Shown: piece after piece, positions 11,366-23,350 of the stretch
How the letters are laid out: every line of letters starts with the position of its first letter
Position numbering within the stretch: position 1 is the first letter of the stretch
DNA from: Isoetes taiwanensis
Taxonomy: Eukaryota; Streptophyta; Lycopodiopsida; Isoetales; Isoetaceae
Assembly: GCA_021234155.1 (NCBI GenBank)
Contig: JAJEKV010000011.1
Span: forward strand, 19,048,677-19,112,676
Length of the DNA stretch: 64,000 nucleotides
Direction of reading: 5' to 3'
Position numbers and translations under genes: made by a program
The notes under the pieces: model-generated
What the model saw: only the letters and a program-made list of their open reading frames with translations
What the model was told of the DNA's origin: nothing
Databases searched by the model: none

Positions 11366-12700
11366 CCGGGTGGACGCCCCTACTCCTTATAATGATGCCC
11401 GTGATCGTGATGAAGGAGGAGCATTCCCCGGCAAATGCCTCGACGGGGCCATCCACCTGACTCCACTCCCATGGGGGCAGAGCCAGCAAGGGAAGAGTGG
11501 ATGTGTCATTCATCCGTCTTCCATCGGATCGACCTATCTGCGGAAGCGTAACAAACAAACGGAGCACAACTAATAATATACAACACAATCACCATAACAA
11601 TAGCAACATCACAGAGTCAGCAATACCTTCATAACAATAATACAAAGGAAAGATCCTACCCATGGTTCGGACTCAAGGGGGATGACTGACGGCTAGGCCT
11701 CCAGAGTTCATTGCGCATGTAATTCATGGCAATGGATTTGGCTGGCATAGAACATGGCTTAGGGTAGTCCACTCCATCCGCCCCTCCCGCACACTTTGCG
11801 AGTAGGCTGAAAAGTGTTGGGACTTGGCCAGAGCTCACCGGGTGAATAGCCGAGGGGCTACTACCGCCGGGTTGCATCTCCCCAACCCCGATGAGGTGAA
11901 GAGAGCTGCCTCTCCTCCGAGGTATCCATGCTCATCGCAGCGGCTAGAGGGCCACTGCCCTTATTCGACTTGAACTCACTGGAAGGTCATATCCACCACC
12001 CCACGAGTGTCGAGCTCATACCTTGCCCACACGCAGTGACAAGCCATTAAGCCTAGCCAGCAAAGACCCCCGATAGGCTTTACTACCGTGAGGGGTCGGT
12101 CCCTGATGAGACAAGTTCCCCTTATCAACCCGGCCTTGCCCCTTCACCCACAGCCAGGTGGGCTCCTGTGCACGGGCCGCATTTATGTGGGAACTAAGGT
12201 GCTATGCTAGGAGCATCTTCTACACAGCCTTTAGGTCTCTACCCCCCTTCCCACAACAAGGAGATCACAGAGTGAAATACATGCAATATCACAGAACAGA
12301 GATAGAGAATCATATCAATCTATCTACTTAACATCCAATGTTAGGTTCATTCGTTAGAGTCTCAGATCTAGGGATCTACAAGGCTTCCAGAGATGATCTA
12401 ACATACTAAACCGGCATATTGCCACGCCTAAAGACGGTTTTGCACAATGTAACAACTAGATACCTGCTCCTTGGCTTGCTCCCGATCCTGAAGGCGCCCA
12501 TGCTCCCCGATCTTGTCAAGACAAATGCTACTCAAGAACTTTGTTGTGCAAACCGACTTTTCGAGCCCGGGCAATGCGATTCGAACCTTACCTTGGCCGA
12601 ATTGGCCCGTGAAAGCCCCGAATGCGAAAAGAGGAAAGGAAGCTCTAGAAAACCCTAATTGGCAAAGTGAAAGGAGAGCTAGGGTCTAGGGTTTTAGCCC

Positions 12701-12708
12701 TTATATAG
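12701..12708 (-). promoter_or_regulatory. LTR promoter TATA box
   Basis: The minus strand reads CTATATAA about 250 bases from the start of the 5' LTR, a plausible U3 position for the pol II TATA box. The same sequence is present in the other LTR at about 939-946. Confidence 0.6.
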
Positions 12709-12874
12709 ACCCTATCTAGGTTAGGGCATCCACATGGGCAAATGGCTTTAAGCCATTTGGAAATGGATGAACAAGGAACCTTTTGTTGTGTATGTTTAAT
12801 TACATACCCAACATCCAAGGTTGCCCCCTAGGTGCAACCTTTAGCTCCTAGGTGCAACGTTGTCCTACTCTCAA

Positions 12875-12898
12875 GTACATGTCACTTGTGACATGTAC
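12875..12898. promoter_or_regulatory. LTR hairpin next to an ACGT (bZIP-type) element
   Basis: GTACATGTCAC and GTGACATGTAC form an 11-bp perfect inverted repeat around a two-base centre. It is directly followed by GTGACGTGGCAG, which has a bZIP-type ACGT core. Both are conserved in the other LTR (hairpin at 1113-1136). Position upstream of the TATA box suggests a U3 enhancer; factor identity is inference. Confidence 0.45.
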
Positions 12899-13020
12899 GT
12901 GTGACGTGGCAGTATAATATACGTATTGGGGCGTATATTATGCTGGAACGTCACAGCAAAGCACTGTGGATTGCCCCCAAAATGCTATTATGAATAAAGC
13001 TTTATAAATGTATCTTCATG

Positions 13021-13242
13021 CGTCTGGTCGTTTAGTCTAGTGGTAATACACTAGGTCTAGCAACTATAGGTCTCGAGTTTGAGACCGCCCAGAATCGCAC
13101 TTTGAACTGTTGGGTGTCAAAACCCACAGACGCAATGTAAAGTGGTTGGGGGCAGGGCCCAACAAAGCAATGTAGTGTGGTCACATGTCCAGTTGGATGC
13201 TGCCTAGTGGTGTGACGTTAAAATACTATCTATCTATCTATT
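13021..13242 (+). mobile_element. tRNA-derived SINE with CTAT-repeat tail
   Basis: The start resembles a pol III internal promoter: an A box (TTTAGTCTAGTGG, about 13031-13043) and a B box (GAGTTTGAGACC, 13075-13086), about 35 bases apart. The body ends with gacgttaaaatactatctat and a CTAT microsatellite tail. The last 80 bp recurs on the minus strand at 58273-58372, showing a dispersed family. No clear target duplication is seen. Confidence 0.78.
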
Positions 13243-13259
13243 ATTTAAATTATTTAATT

Positions 13260-13690
13260 ATTTTGAAAGTAGTATAGGAACATGGATGAATCATTTCGTT
13301 GCATATATCTTTGTTTTTGCAAGGCAAAGAGGTAAGTGGCCAATATCACGAAGATGTTGTTTTTCTATTCTGATCCCGTGTTGACAATTCATGTGTATTT
13401 TTTTGTTTTGTTAAGGGTGATGCGTAACTTTTTTTTTGATGTTTAGATGTAGATTTTGAACATTATTTATTAGCATGTGTTTGTGTTGAATCGTTAAGTC
13501 CTTTGAGGTGTAGGGTTCGACTTAGTGTTGAATAACATGAGTAACATATGGGATTTGAATTTTTAAAATCACGTAAAAGTAAATCATTTATATAAAAGTG
13601 TTTAGTTTTGCTTTAAAAGCAAAGATTTCTACAATTATTACAACAGACAGAAAGCTCATAGACAAAGTGTTGATTGTCTAGTTGTTTTCG
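13260..13690. other. AT-rich stretch without gene
   Basis: Long T runs and no coding pattern on either strand; I see no feature here. Confidence 0.5.
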
Positions 13691-13700
13691 TACTCGATGA

Positions 13701-14535
13701 TTACGTTTGCACAATTGATTTTGAATATCCCTGTTGGATTTTGTTGAGATACTGCTCACGTAATTTTAGTGGCGACGCCATCATTTCATTATACAATTCT
13801 CCATCGCCCATTCCATATGCTTTGTCAAGGAGTTCATTTAGGAAGAGTGCTTTGTATGCTTTTGCCTCAGATCGGCCTGTAGATGGAACCAGCAAGTGTT
13901 GGTACCGGCTTTGGATTTGCGATTTCACATCGTATGCGCAGTTGTTCTTCTTCATACGTTTCACCGTGCAATGTGTACAAACGTATCGTATGCTATCGAA
14001 ATTGTTAGTTTGTGCTTCAAATTTGCCTTTGATCCGGGCCATATGTCAAGACATACCTGAAATTACTTGCATATATTTGTGATTGGTACAATTGTTTGCT
14101 TACCGTTACGTCCTTGTTGTTTTCGACATGACTTGGATACACAATGTCTTTCATGCGTCGAATTGTTAATGTGTCGTAATTTTCAATTGTCGGGTGTGTT
14201 TCCTTCTTCGTGTCTTCTTCGCGAAGAATGCTAGTGTTGCATTTGATGTGGAGAAACCGCCAAATGCCTCAATGCGTGACACGCAAATGCTTTTGAACAA
14301 AACTACTGGCTTGTCCCCTATGAAATCTAGATTAGTTTGTATTGTTGGCAATGACAAAATAAGAAATAGATTTTGTTACCTTTGAAGAATCTGTTTTGCA
14401 ACTCATCATGTATTGGTTCTTGTTCTTTCCAGAATGTCAAGTTTGCCATGTCCTCTTCTTGGTTGCCGTCGGCGATTTTTAGCGCACGTCTTCCTGCAAG
14501 ATCTTGTGTTCGATGATGGCTACACTTTAAGGGAA
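13701..14535 (-). pseudogene. Unrecognised spliced-looking gene remnant
   Basis: Three coding-like blocks lie on the minus strand in the expected order. The first (about 14528-14390) reads RRALKIADGNQEEDMANLTF and ends at a GT donor; the second (about 14330-14110) follows an AG acceptor and includes DKPVVLFKSICVSRIEAFGG; the third is the 113-codon frame 14042-13701 (YNEMMASPLKLREQYLNKIQ). In-frame stops occur around the junctions, so it is probably decayed. I do not recognise the family. It could be the tail of a transposon protein. Confidence 0.35.
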
Positions 14536-15990
14536 AAGCTTAAAGTCATGTAGCTACTTGCAACAACAATTGTATAGACAAGTCAAGAAGGAACAATCTT
14601 TAGATAAGAACAAACACTTTGGTTTCCACAACCAATGGATTTGGGCATCCATCTCCACCCAACCGGATCCAAGACAAGAACTAAGGCAATTTCCAAGGGA
14701 AATGAATGAAAGGAATTGATCATAGCTTATTATCCCTTCGGCTTATGATCAAACCAATATTACAATAGTATGGGCTCAATTCAATCACCAAGGAATAGAA
14801 CTCAATACAATCTTAGGCTTAACCGAAAAGCCGATATCCCCTCCCGATCCGTAAGCCGGATCAAGGAGTTACAGTTCGTCTTTGGGCAACAGCCATCGGG
14901 GACCCAGCTTCATCAAGCCGAGGTGAAGGTTTGTTGGTCGCTGCCGGGATTCGCAGAGCCGCCAAACAAAGCTTGAGATCCCATGACGGATTCAAATCCA
15001 ATGATGTCCCTCTATCGGATTCTTGCGGACCGCCAAGATTTGTAGACTCCTGAATCGGGCCGTTAACTCGATTAAGCCCGTACCGCACCTTTTGTTGGAG
15101 AAAAAGGTGGTCGCCGAATGCCATGCCACCGAAGTTTCCCATTGAGTCGGGCAACACTTTAGCCAGACTGTTGTAAATTAACAAACTTAGTATAATAGAT
15201 ACCTAAAACATAAATTATTAACATCACAATAAAGAGTGACAGAAATGTCAATGCTCACCTTAGCAGCATTGTGCTGGGAATGATGTTCGACATCCAAAGC
15301 ATTAAGAAACATCAGAAGAAAACAAATATCATATTAAAGTATTGGCAGAATCCCATCTGACTTTACAGGAACAACTCAAAGCTTTTTGTCGCATAGTTGC
15401 ATACATCAGAAATGGATGCTTTCTTTTGGTTCAAATTGCCATTGGTGGAATTTGACAGACCCTCTATAGCTCAAATTGCCACCAACGGAATTTAATGCAA
15501 CTTTTTGCGTTTTTTGTGCACATATTTTTCCATCCAAATACAATTTTTGTCATTACAATATGGATCAAAGTAGCGGCCTTCTTCCGCTATGATCTAGTGG
15601 GTTCTTGAGAACAAATTATCAAGGTAATATGATGTTGGAGAATAAATATATTACCGCAAGACGAGAAGCGCCTTAGGCTTTCACATCAATAATTTGAGTT
15701 CTGGGGTTAGTGGGCATAGTATGAACAAATAAAAGGTCATAACCAAAGGTAATTCACTGCCCCTGTTTGCCAACCATTGCCGCAGCAACAGAAACTCCAT
15801 ATGATGATCCCCAACCCTCCTTATTCTTCATTTTAAATTTAGTACCAACTCCCTTCCCAGTATCAGATCTTGACCTGTCTAGCAAAAGCGTCAAACCCCA
15901 AAGAAGATTGGAACTAGTCGGGTTTTTAACACAAATTCTTGAATGTCGGAACCAGTACACTATCAAACTTTAACAAAGACAACATGGCAT
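14536..15990. other. No recognisable gene
   Basis: Short frames exist on both strands, for example 15184-14861 (minus) and 15966-15754 (minus, ending in KMKNKEGWGSSYGVSVAAAM). The second might be a 3' exon of the PB1 remnant just upstream of it in transcription order, but nothing confirms this. Confidence 0.3.
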
Positions 15991-16000
15991 GTTCTTTTAC

Positions 16001-16490
16001 CTTTTATCCGGAAATTCTAGCAAAATTTACAGCATCTATTAGATCACTATCACTTGCAAGCAGAACCCGGTCACCTTCATCATCCTCGTACTTCAAAAAG
16101 AAAGGACCCATTAATAATGACCTAGGATTTGCATTTACCAATAATGACAACAGGAAGTGAACTGATACTTACCATCAATTGAGGGATCCGATATGAATCA
16201 ATATCTTCCAAACGTTGCTTAATAATAGATATAAGCTTAGAAATGCTTTGAACACCTTGCTTATGATAGATATAAGCTCAGAAAGGCTTTGAACACCTGT
16301 AAGCGAAAAGAAATTTATGAAATTTACACAACTTGTGTGGATAAATTTTTGTGATAACTCACCACATTGAAACCTACGGATACGTCCCTTCCTGCCTTCC
16401 AATTTAAAAGCAAATGCATTGGAGACGGAATTATTCGTTCAAATACATTCAGGTGCATGGCCATCCGACATGAGCCTTGCAGAAATGTCG
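16001..16490 (-). pseudogene. CBS-PB1-type protein, PB1 domain exons (decayed)
   Basis: Three consecutive exons with GT-AG borders encode a PB1 domain like that of plant CBSCBSPB1 proteins. Exon 16490-16363 reads FAFKLEGRKGRIRRFQCG at its end; exon 16296-16173 contains ISKLISIIKQRLEDIDSYR; exon 16090-16001 reads YEDDEGDRVLLASDSDLIDA. PB1 domains mediate protein pairing. Decay signs are a TGA in the first exon, a TAA where a Leu is expected after ARISG, and a 41-bp tandem duplication in the middle exon that would shift the frame unless the second, duplicated AG is used as acceptor. No CBS domains are visible upstream, so this is a 3' gene remnant. Confidence 0.7.
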
Positions 16491-16990
16491 CTGCGTGGAA
16501 GAAAATTTGTCAGCACTGAGCATAGCAATGCATCAATAAAAGATCAATACTAACAAAGAGAACGAATCAGTATGTTTCTCCAAAAGAGCTCTGTTCCCAG
16601 ATCAATCTTTCAATATTGGCATTTGCCGTCTCCTATCTAATAAGTTCGGCTCCCTTATTCACACGCATGCTGTCTTCTTCTGAATCAACACCCAAATCCC
16701 TGTCTGCAGGACCAACGAACCCAAACTCGAGTCAAGCCACTTCACTGCCTTCTGCTCTTTTCCTTGCCTCTTGTCTCCAGTTTTTTGCAAGAAATCCCTA
16801 GCCACAAGCTTTCGGGGCAAAAAAAAAACCTGGCAGGCCCTGGAATCCCCTTCATCAAAATTCCCACCTTCCCCTTCTGCATGAGGGTAAGTACCTCTCG
16901 AGAGTTAGGGCATGGCGGAGTAAAACAGGTCCGACCATGTTCCTTGGAAGGAAACTTCAGGCCGTGAAGCTGGCAAGACATGGCCTACCT
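16491..16990. other. No recognisable gene
   Basis: Only short uninformative frames are present, including plus-strand 16616-16801. The CBS-domain exons expected upstream of the PB1 remnant were not found. Confidence 0.35.
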
Positions 16991-16997
16991 CACCCTT

Positions 16998-17310
16998 GTA
17001 AATATGTTGCAGATCCATTGCAATGCCTGTAAATCCCTTCAAGGCTTCAAGCCCTGCAAATCTCTTAAGGCCCCCGCGAAGTTCAAAGTAGATCCCTTTG
17101 AAGCCCCGCGAATCTTGCAAATTTTTGCCATTCGGCAAGGCTAGGCTATGGCGTAGATTGTGCGCAGAGCTCTTTCCCCGCAAGGCCGGGCTATGGCGAT
17201 GGAGGTCCCCGCAAATACCATCCCCTCGCAAATCTGCGGTAAATCCACCGAAAGCCCTGCAGATCGCCGCGAAATCTGGCTGAAGACTTTGCAGATCTAA
17301 AGCCGTTGCA
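16998..17310. repeat. Degenerate short-period repeat of a GCAAATC-type motif
   Basis: About ten variants of YGCRAATCY (such as CTGCAAATCT, TTGCAGATC, CGCGAATC) occur in roughly 310 bp at irregular spacing of 20-40 bases. It generates spurious frames on both strands. No gene is indicated. Confidence 0.45.
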
Positions 17311-19300
17311 TTCTAGCCTTGTTGCGTGTGTTATGACCCTATAGGCTTTGAACGCATCCACGCCAAGGTCGCTCCCTCCGCAAGGATTAACACCAATTTT
17401 CATTTGTTGCAATGCCCTCGCCGGGGAACCGCGATCCTTACAAAAAAAATTTTTCAAAGAACAAACGGCCAAGATCCGGAATGTCGAGACTCCATTTTCG
17501 TTCGAGAAGAAATAATGTAGGGGGGACTGCCCAACCATATAAGTTTAACTCCAGCTCTTGATTTTCGTTTGCAAACCGAAAGTAGCCATGTCCAAAACCT
17601 TTTTTGCCGAGGCCGAGCTCCCGGGGGAGGGAGGGGATCCGACCACCGGTCGAAGCAGGGGCCGCCTTCCTCCTCAGACGCTGCTAGGAAGTGGAGATCG
17701 AGCATTCCACGGAGCGGATTCGTTTCAAACTAGATAAGAACAAAAACGTCGGCGGCAAACAATAATTTTTGTCCTCTTATTTTAGAAAGAACTAAATAAA
17801 TAGGCGTGGCGTAATAACCGTGGGCTCGTCTCAGCCCGTAAATATTAGGAGCAAATTTTTAATGGGAACAAATGTATCTGCCTTATATAGGTAGTGAAAA
17901 AACCCAAAGATAAATTCTAAAAAAAGGAATCTCTAGCCCAAAGGTTAAAAAAACCAATAGTTTTTCACAAAAAAAAAAAAAACGAGTTTCCGATCGCCGG
18001 AAAAATAATTTGGCGTTCAAAACACGGAAAACCTTAGCGTATATTCATACGCAAAAAAAACCAAAAAGTTTTTCACCGCCGGAAAAACAATCAGTAATGA
18101 CGGCCGTCAGATTATCAGATATACCCCTGATATGCCAGAATATGCCAAAACCAACCCTCCCCCTAACGAATTGCCCCCTTAACAGGGGCAATCCAAAAAA
18201 ATATGAATAATGACGAGCCTTAAAAATGTTTTATTTCCCTCTGTTTCTCTTATCCTTGCACTCGTTTTTGGGACATTTTACAATGCCAAAAATGACATTC
18301 AGAAAGAATTCTCGATCCAGAAATTTCTGCAGTTAGGAGCTAACATGATCCTTTGTCGTTTTCATTCTGTTTTAAGAGATGTACTACTTTTATTGGAGGA
18401 TATTTTGCTGAAAACGAAGAGGTATTCTTCAGCAACAAGAACTTAGGTTCTTTTGCCCTATTAACAAATGTCAAGTCCTGCCAGATGTGACATCAAAGTA
18501 GAACAGGCATTTTTTATTTTGCGAAACAGCAACTTAATAGAAACTCAGTCAAAAGTCGGACTAGTTTTGTGCAATCGCCAGCCTTCCAAATCTGATTGAC
18601 TACCTTTACAAACTTAATGCTTGTTTATACCATATGAATAGCTTTTCAGGCATTCCATATATAGACTTTAAATTTGTTTCTCCGGTATTGTGGAAGTGTT
18701 GAATTAGATTTGTTTCTTGTTAGTCGGGTTCTATTCTGTATGTTTTTTTGTTTCTAGAAGAAATAGAAGGACGTATTCGTGAGTATTATCATTACCACAT
18801 CAACCATACCATGCATGTCAGCAAATAATCATGGTGTATGTATTTAGGTCTTATATTTCATAAAAGATTTTGCTTGACATTTGCTATGGACTAATGGAGA
18901 ATTCTGGTACTAATACCCAATTTGGGAAAAGGTCGTAAGTTGCTTGAGAACTTCAAGTGATTAGCTTTTAGAGCCTAAACTCTAACCTTGCAAGAAGGAT
19001 GAGAAAACACGCCCGGATGTTCCACGTGGCATGGGGAGATTGGCTGGGAAGAAAAAATAGGCTTTGGGTTGGGGGTAAGATAGGAAAAAAATTTTATTCC
19101 AAAGACTATCGCACGATTCCCTAGGAGGCGAATATAAGGATCAAGATAAATCAAATTTTCAATTTTTTTTTTCCAAAGGGAATCTTTTTTTATGCTCTAG
19201 AAGATTCTAGAATCTTTTTTGCAATAGGGCATTTTCGACTTTGGCTTAAACATGGCTCAAGGGAAGAATGATGTGGCATGTGAGAGTGGTGACAAGGCTA
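17311..19300. other. Intergenic, no gene seen
   Basis: Contains A runs (17960-17985) and AT-rich sequence. No domain, RNA gene or clear repeat was found. Confidence 0.4.
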
Positions 19301-19342
19301 GGTAGACATGACATGGCAAATGGTGATGGTGACGTGTCAATC

Positions 19343-19845
19343 AACTTGGCTTAGAAAATTCTTTCTAGTCAAAATTTTGAGTGATGTGATCATGATGTGT
19401 GTGACATGTGGATGGTGATGTGGTGATGCTAATGATGATGTGGCAAGGTGATGTGTCATCTTATGGGTGCAATTTTTAGGCTTTTGACAAAGATTTGGAG
19501 TTTGAACATGGAAATGGAAGCATGAGATGGCCCGACTAGAGTGGTGATGTGTATGGTGACTTGGCACTTAGAATGCACCCTTCATGGGTCAATTTTTTTG
19601 TAAAATGCAACTCTTTGGCATTTCCTTAGGCAAACTTGAGTTTTGACCGTTTGCCTTAGGGATTTTATGATTTTCCCTTTTCTTTGACCTTGATGTATGA
19701 AATGTTGACTTTTGACCACATATATGACCAAGTCAAATGAAGTTTTAGACCTTTGGATGGTGTGGAAGTGGTGTGAGAAGTGTGTGGCATAAGAATGGTT
19801 CTTGAAAGTGTAGTTTTGACTAGAAAGAATCTTCAAAGCTAAGTT
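19343..19845. repeat. Inverted-repeat flanked segment (possible small DNA element)
   Basis: A perfect 17-bp inverted pair (ATTCTTTCTAGTCAAAA at 19358-19374 and its complement at 19814-19830) sits in a weaker inverted stretch of about 30 bp. It encloses about 440 bp rich in GATGTGG/TGATG motifs. No target duplication was recognised, so transposon status is unproven. Confidence 0.4.
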
Positions 19846-20219
19846 TGACTTGGAAAGGAATTGTAGGCATGGAATTTAAAATCTCATGGGTGTTTCATGG
19901 TGATGGAAGGTATGGGAGATGTGGAATGGGAGTCAAACTGCACAAAGATGCCAAGAACTCAAATGATCACATACCAAGAGATGATCTTCTAGGGGTCTTC
20001 TTTTTCTTTCTCCTTTTTTCTTTTGCTTGATTCTCCTTTTGCCTCTTTTGAGTGATCTGAGTCAATTGTCCTCTCCTTGCTCTTCAAGCTTCCAATGTAT
20101 GCCAATGAAGCATTCTTCTAGTGCCTTGAAATTCAGATCAAAGTGTAAGGATTAGTCTTAAAATGTGCCTTGCTCTTGCATGCTGCCATAGCATGGCAGC
20201 ATATATCAACCTCATTTTT

Positions 20220-20520
20220 CTTCTTGACCTTCCTCTTGACTTTGCGCTAATATGTCTGCAACCTCTAACTTCACCTCATCCCTCATTTTTGTAAATATTG
20301 CTTATTCAATTTGTTTAGTTTTGCCTATATTTGGTCAATATCTGGACAAGCATTTCGCGTGACATGAGTCTAACTCAATCTTTTCCATCATTCTCGTCAT
20401 ACTCCTCATATTAGGGCTTATATTCAGGGGTTCTTAACCTTTCTCTTAACTTTGTGTTCCCCCTGTCTGCGACCTCTACCTCAACCTCGTCCCTCGTTCT
20501 GGTAAGTATGATTTATATTG
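20220..20520 (+). repeat. Diverged direct repeat, two copies of about 90 bp
   Basis: Segments near 20220-20310 and 20430-20520 share the order ctt-aacc/gacc-ttctcttaac, tttg-g, gtctgc-acctct, aacctc-tccctc. Identity is clearly above chance but moderate. Function unknown. Confidence 0.4.
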
Positions 20521-23290
20521 GGGTATCAAATCATAGGTTCGGCATGTTATTAATTTTCCTTATAATGTCTTATTTCAAACACATCTTTTATTGCATTATA
20601 CAGCCTCTTGATTTATCACAAACATGATTTATTACACCATTCTTATCATTGATGTTTCTTATTGCAACCTTGTTCAGAATATTCATTCTTGGCTCCTTTG
20701 TTCTCGTAGCTCCACTTTGTCATATCGTCAGTCTGACGAATTCCACTCTAACCTTAAAGCTCTCGCCATTCATCTCCCCTCTATCCTTGGCCATAACCTT
20801 ATCTTCGCCTTGGACCCTGTGGTTATTTCGTATTGCATTTGTTTCCATGCTTCATTATCTAACATTTATGCTTAGAAACGTTTTTTCCATATTCTTGGTC
20901 ATCACCTTACCTTATCCTTAGACCCTGATTCTGACACACTTCCAATAAGTTGGTTTGTCTTTTTTGCCCTTACACATTAGCCCATAGTTTTTTAACATTC
21001 TCCCACGTTTCCTCGCTTTTTGCTAGATCTGCAGTATTGTTCCTCTATTCAACTTGATTCTTTTTCGGCATGATGCATCATCTACGGCTACACAACAGGA
21101 CAACTTCAACAGTGACTAGTTTTTATGTTCTTTGCGAGTCCCGTGTAGAGGCCAACTTCAACATCGACCAGTTTTTGTGTTCTTTGCGAGTCCCTTATCA
21201 GAATATACTAAGTCATTCTTATTCTATAAAACTTCTTCAACTACAACTAGTACTCATGCTCGTGCTCCAGCTGGATGGCGATTGTCGTATTCAGAGATAG
21301 GTTCAATACTATGTACGTTTTATACTCAATACGTATTATCCAAATAATACGGCACAAATTTGAAGTATAATACGTCAAAAATATGGCAAAAAAAAATTTC
21401 CGGCGTCGGAACTTTTCGAAACCCGTTTAAACCCCCGCTTGGCTTACGGAGAAAAAAGGGGAGAAAAAAAATTCCGAATTTTGCGAATTTTCGCTTACGT
21501 GTAAGGGAGACTCTAAACCTTTGTAAAACATGTTCAGTTGAGTCGAAGGAAATAAACATCTATATAGAATAGAATACAGTTATAGTCCTTAGTGCCGTCA
21601 GGCCTTTGGACTTGTGTAGCATGTGCGAGCTCCCCTTTTGGGTCGCTAAAAGCAGGACACGCTGGTATAATATAGCCCCTTTGTAGGCTTATCCTAGTCC
21701 TATATGATACTTGTGGATTCCACTCTCCCACCTTTAATAGTGGGTCAAATTATGAACCCTCAGTTTTCGTGCACCAGACCTCGAATGTGGAGATGGAGCA
21801 CCAGCCGGCAGGTTGTACTCGCTCTCTGTTGGTCGGTTGGAGTTCCCCTCACTGCCCCGACATTTAGCTCCTTTCCTTTCTCTACTATTATGGTGCACAG
21901 TCTTGGTCCCCAATAGTGGTGCCCAGCGGCAACAAAGTCGCACTGACCTGGACTACATTAGTGAAGCGATTACTATTAGGATTAAAAAACCCTGCCCCGA
22001 AGGGTTTTCGAGGAAAAACCTTGCATGTTATTATTATCAGATTCTTTTTCCATCATTCTGGAGCCACTTATTTGTTTTTCCATCATGTGGATTCTGTATT
22101 TTTCCCGCTGCCACTCTTCCTACTGTACAGTATTATGGCCCCCTCCATTTGTGGGAGTAACAACTGAATCATTATCCTTTACTATTCCTTTATCCTTATG
22201 TACCTTTCTCGTACTGACCTTCATGCTTTGACCATCAAGCTTCTGCACAAGTCCAAGAAGCTACGAAGTGATCTTTTTCCTGCAAAAATCTTGCTTTCAA
22301 ACATTTCCTCTCAAATACATGCCGACTCTGCTCCTCTGCTGATGGGTTGCATATATCACTCACCAAACTTCACAAGGTCTCTCTTCAAAATCCCCTTGCA
22401 ATATTTATGCAGTTGTTTCACCGTTTTATTGCTTGCTGCATATATTTCTAACTCGCTGATCATTTACTAGGATAGCTTCTCACCGTAGTTGCTCAGTTAA
22501 TTACAGACGAAGAACCATATAAGGATGTCGCAAGTACTTCCTATTGATCGCATGGAAGTCCTGAAGTCCTCTCGGATCCAATGCTAGTGCCCGTGCTGAG
22601 CAGATGGAATTAATCGGAATAGAATCTCAATGTTCTGTTCTGTGTTTGTTCCCCTGTTTGTGAGGTGTAAAGTGATCTCTAGCCTTCACTGAGGAATGGG
22701 GCCTTTCAAATCTGTGGTTCTCTGCTCAGGTGGCTAAGCTGTAGACGTTCATCTAATCTATAAGCTCTTACTCGAGACACTAGAAGATGTTTGATGTTTT
22801 CTGGTTTGAAGGCTTTGTGCGCTAATGATATAGAGATTCAATCATTGTTTGTAGATATAGGAAGTCCAATTAGAGTGACTATAATCCAAGATCACAATAG
22901 GGGATCTGACACCTAGACATGTCACATGTCTAACACCTGCACATATCTTATACTTATATCTTACATTTTAATGCACATGTACATATCCCTTTCTATGCTC
23001 TAGCTGTAAATTGTTGAATGACGAGTGTAATATTATGCTGGAATAATGTTATGGCATTTCAATTCTAAATGTAAAGGATTAGATGCTAGTGTGAACACAT
23101 ATTTATGCAAGATAGTTAATATCTCATATGGTAATAATAGTGAATGGGCTATAGAGTAATGGAGCAGTGATGTTCTTATCATTGATTTTGGTCTTATAAG
23201 GAATGGGTTTGCTTGTTTATGGGCATGGTATGTTATTTTAATTGTACAGATCCAGAATTGGGCAGTTGTTTACCAGACTATTTGGCTATC
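20521..23290. other. Intergenic with minor tandem repeats
   Basis: A two-copy tandem repeat of about 50-58 bp lies at 21098-21207 (acttcaac ... ttctttgcgagtccc). A GGGTTTTCGAGGAAAAACC hairpin motif at about 21985-22022 recurs at 44309-44349. No gene was recognised. Confidence 0.4.
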
Positions 23291-23293
23291 TCC

Positions 23294-23350
23294 ATGCAAC
23301 GAGCGTCTTCTTGCAACGAGCGTCTTTTTGCAACGAGCGTCTTTTTGCAC
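23294..23350 (+). repeat. 18-bp tandem repeat, three copies
   Basis: The unit TGCAACGAGCGTCTTTT-type is repeated three times with a few substitutions, the last copy ending tgcaccgaag. It falls in non-coding DNA. Confidence 0.7.

Larger units (their letters stand above)
1..12955 (-). mobile_element. Ty3/gypsy chromovirus LTR retrotransposon with extra leader ORFs (3' LTR cut by window start)
   Basis: The two ends are directly repeated LTRs. Between them, on the minus strand, lie gag, protease, reverse transcriptase, RNase H, integrase and a C-terminal chromodomain, the chromovirus order. A primer-binding site resembling the initiator Met tRNA site lies beside the right LTR and a polypurine tract beside the left one, so the right LTR is the 5' LTR. 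The internal part is about 10.2 kb, long for a chromovirus. The excess is a leader of about 4.3 kb between the 5' LTR and gag, holding repeated palindromes and two extra reading frames, one with a histone H3-like fold. All frames are broken by small indels. The left end lies outside the window, so no target duplication can be checked; the right flank begins gcaaag. Confidence 0.93.
11371..12955 (-). repeat. 5' LTR of the chromovirus (about 1585 bp)
   Basis: On the minus strand it starts TGTGACG at 12955 and ends ...CCA at about 11371, next to the primer-binding site. The first 1.17 kb aligns with the partial 3' LTR. The inner edge is inferred from the primer site and a CA end and could be off by a few bases. 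It contains a TATA box, an ACGT-type element and a repeated CCTAGGTGCAAC motif. Confidence 0.88.

Noticed and set aside
21360-22000. Possible solo LTR with a TGGTGCCC primer-like site at about 21918
   Set aside because: No matching second LTR, TG...CA borders or target duplication were found, and the primer match is weak.
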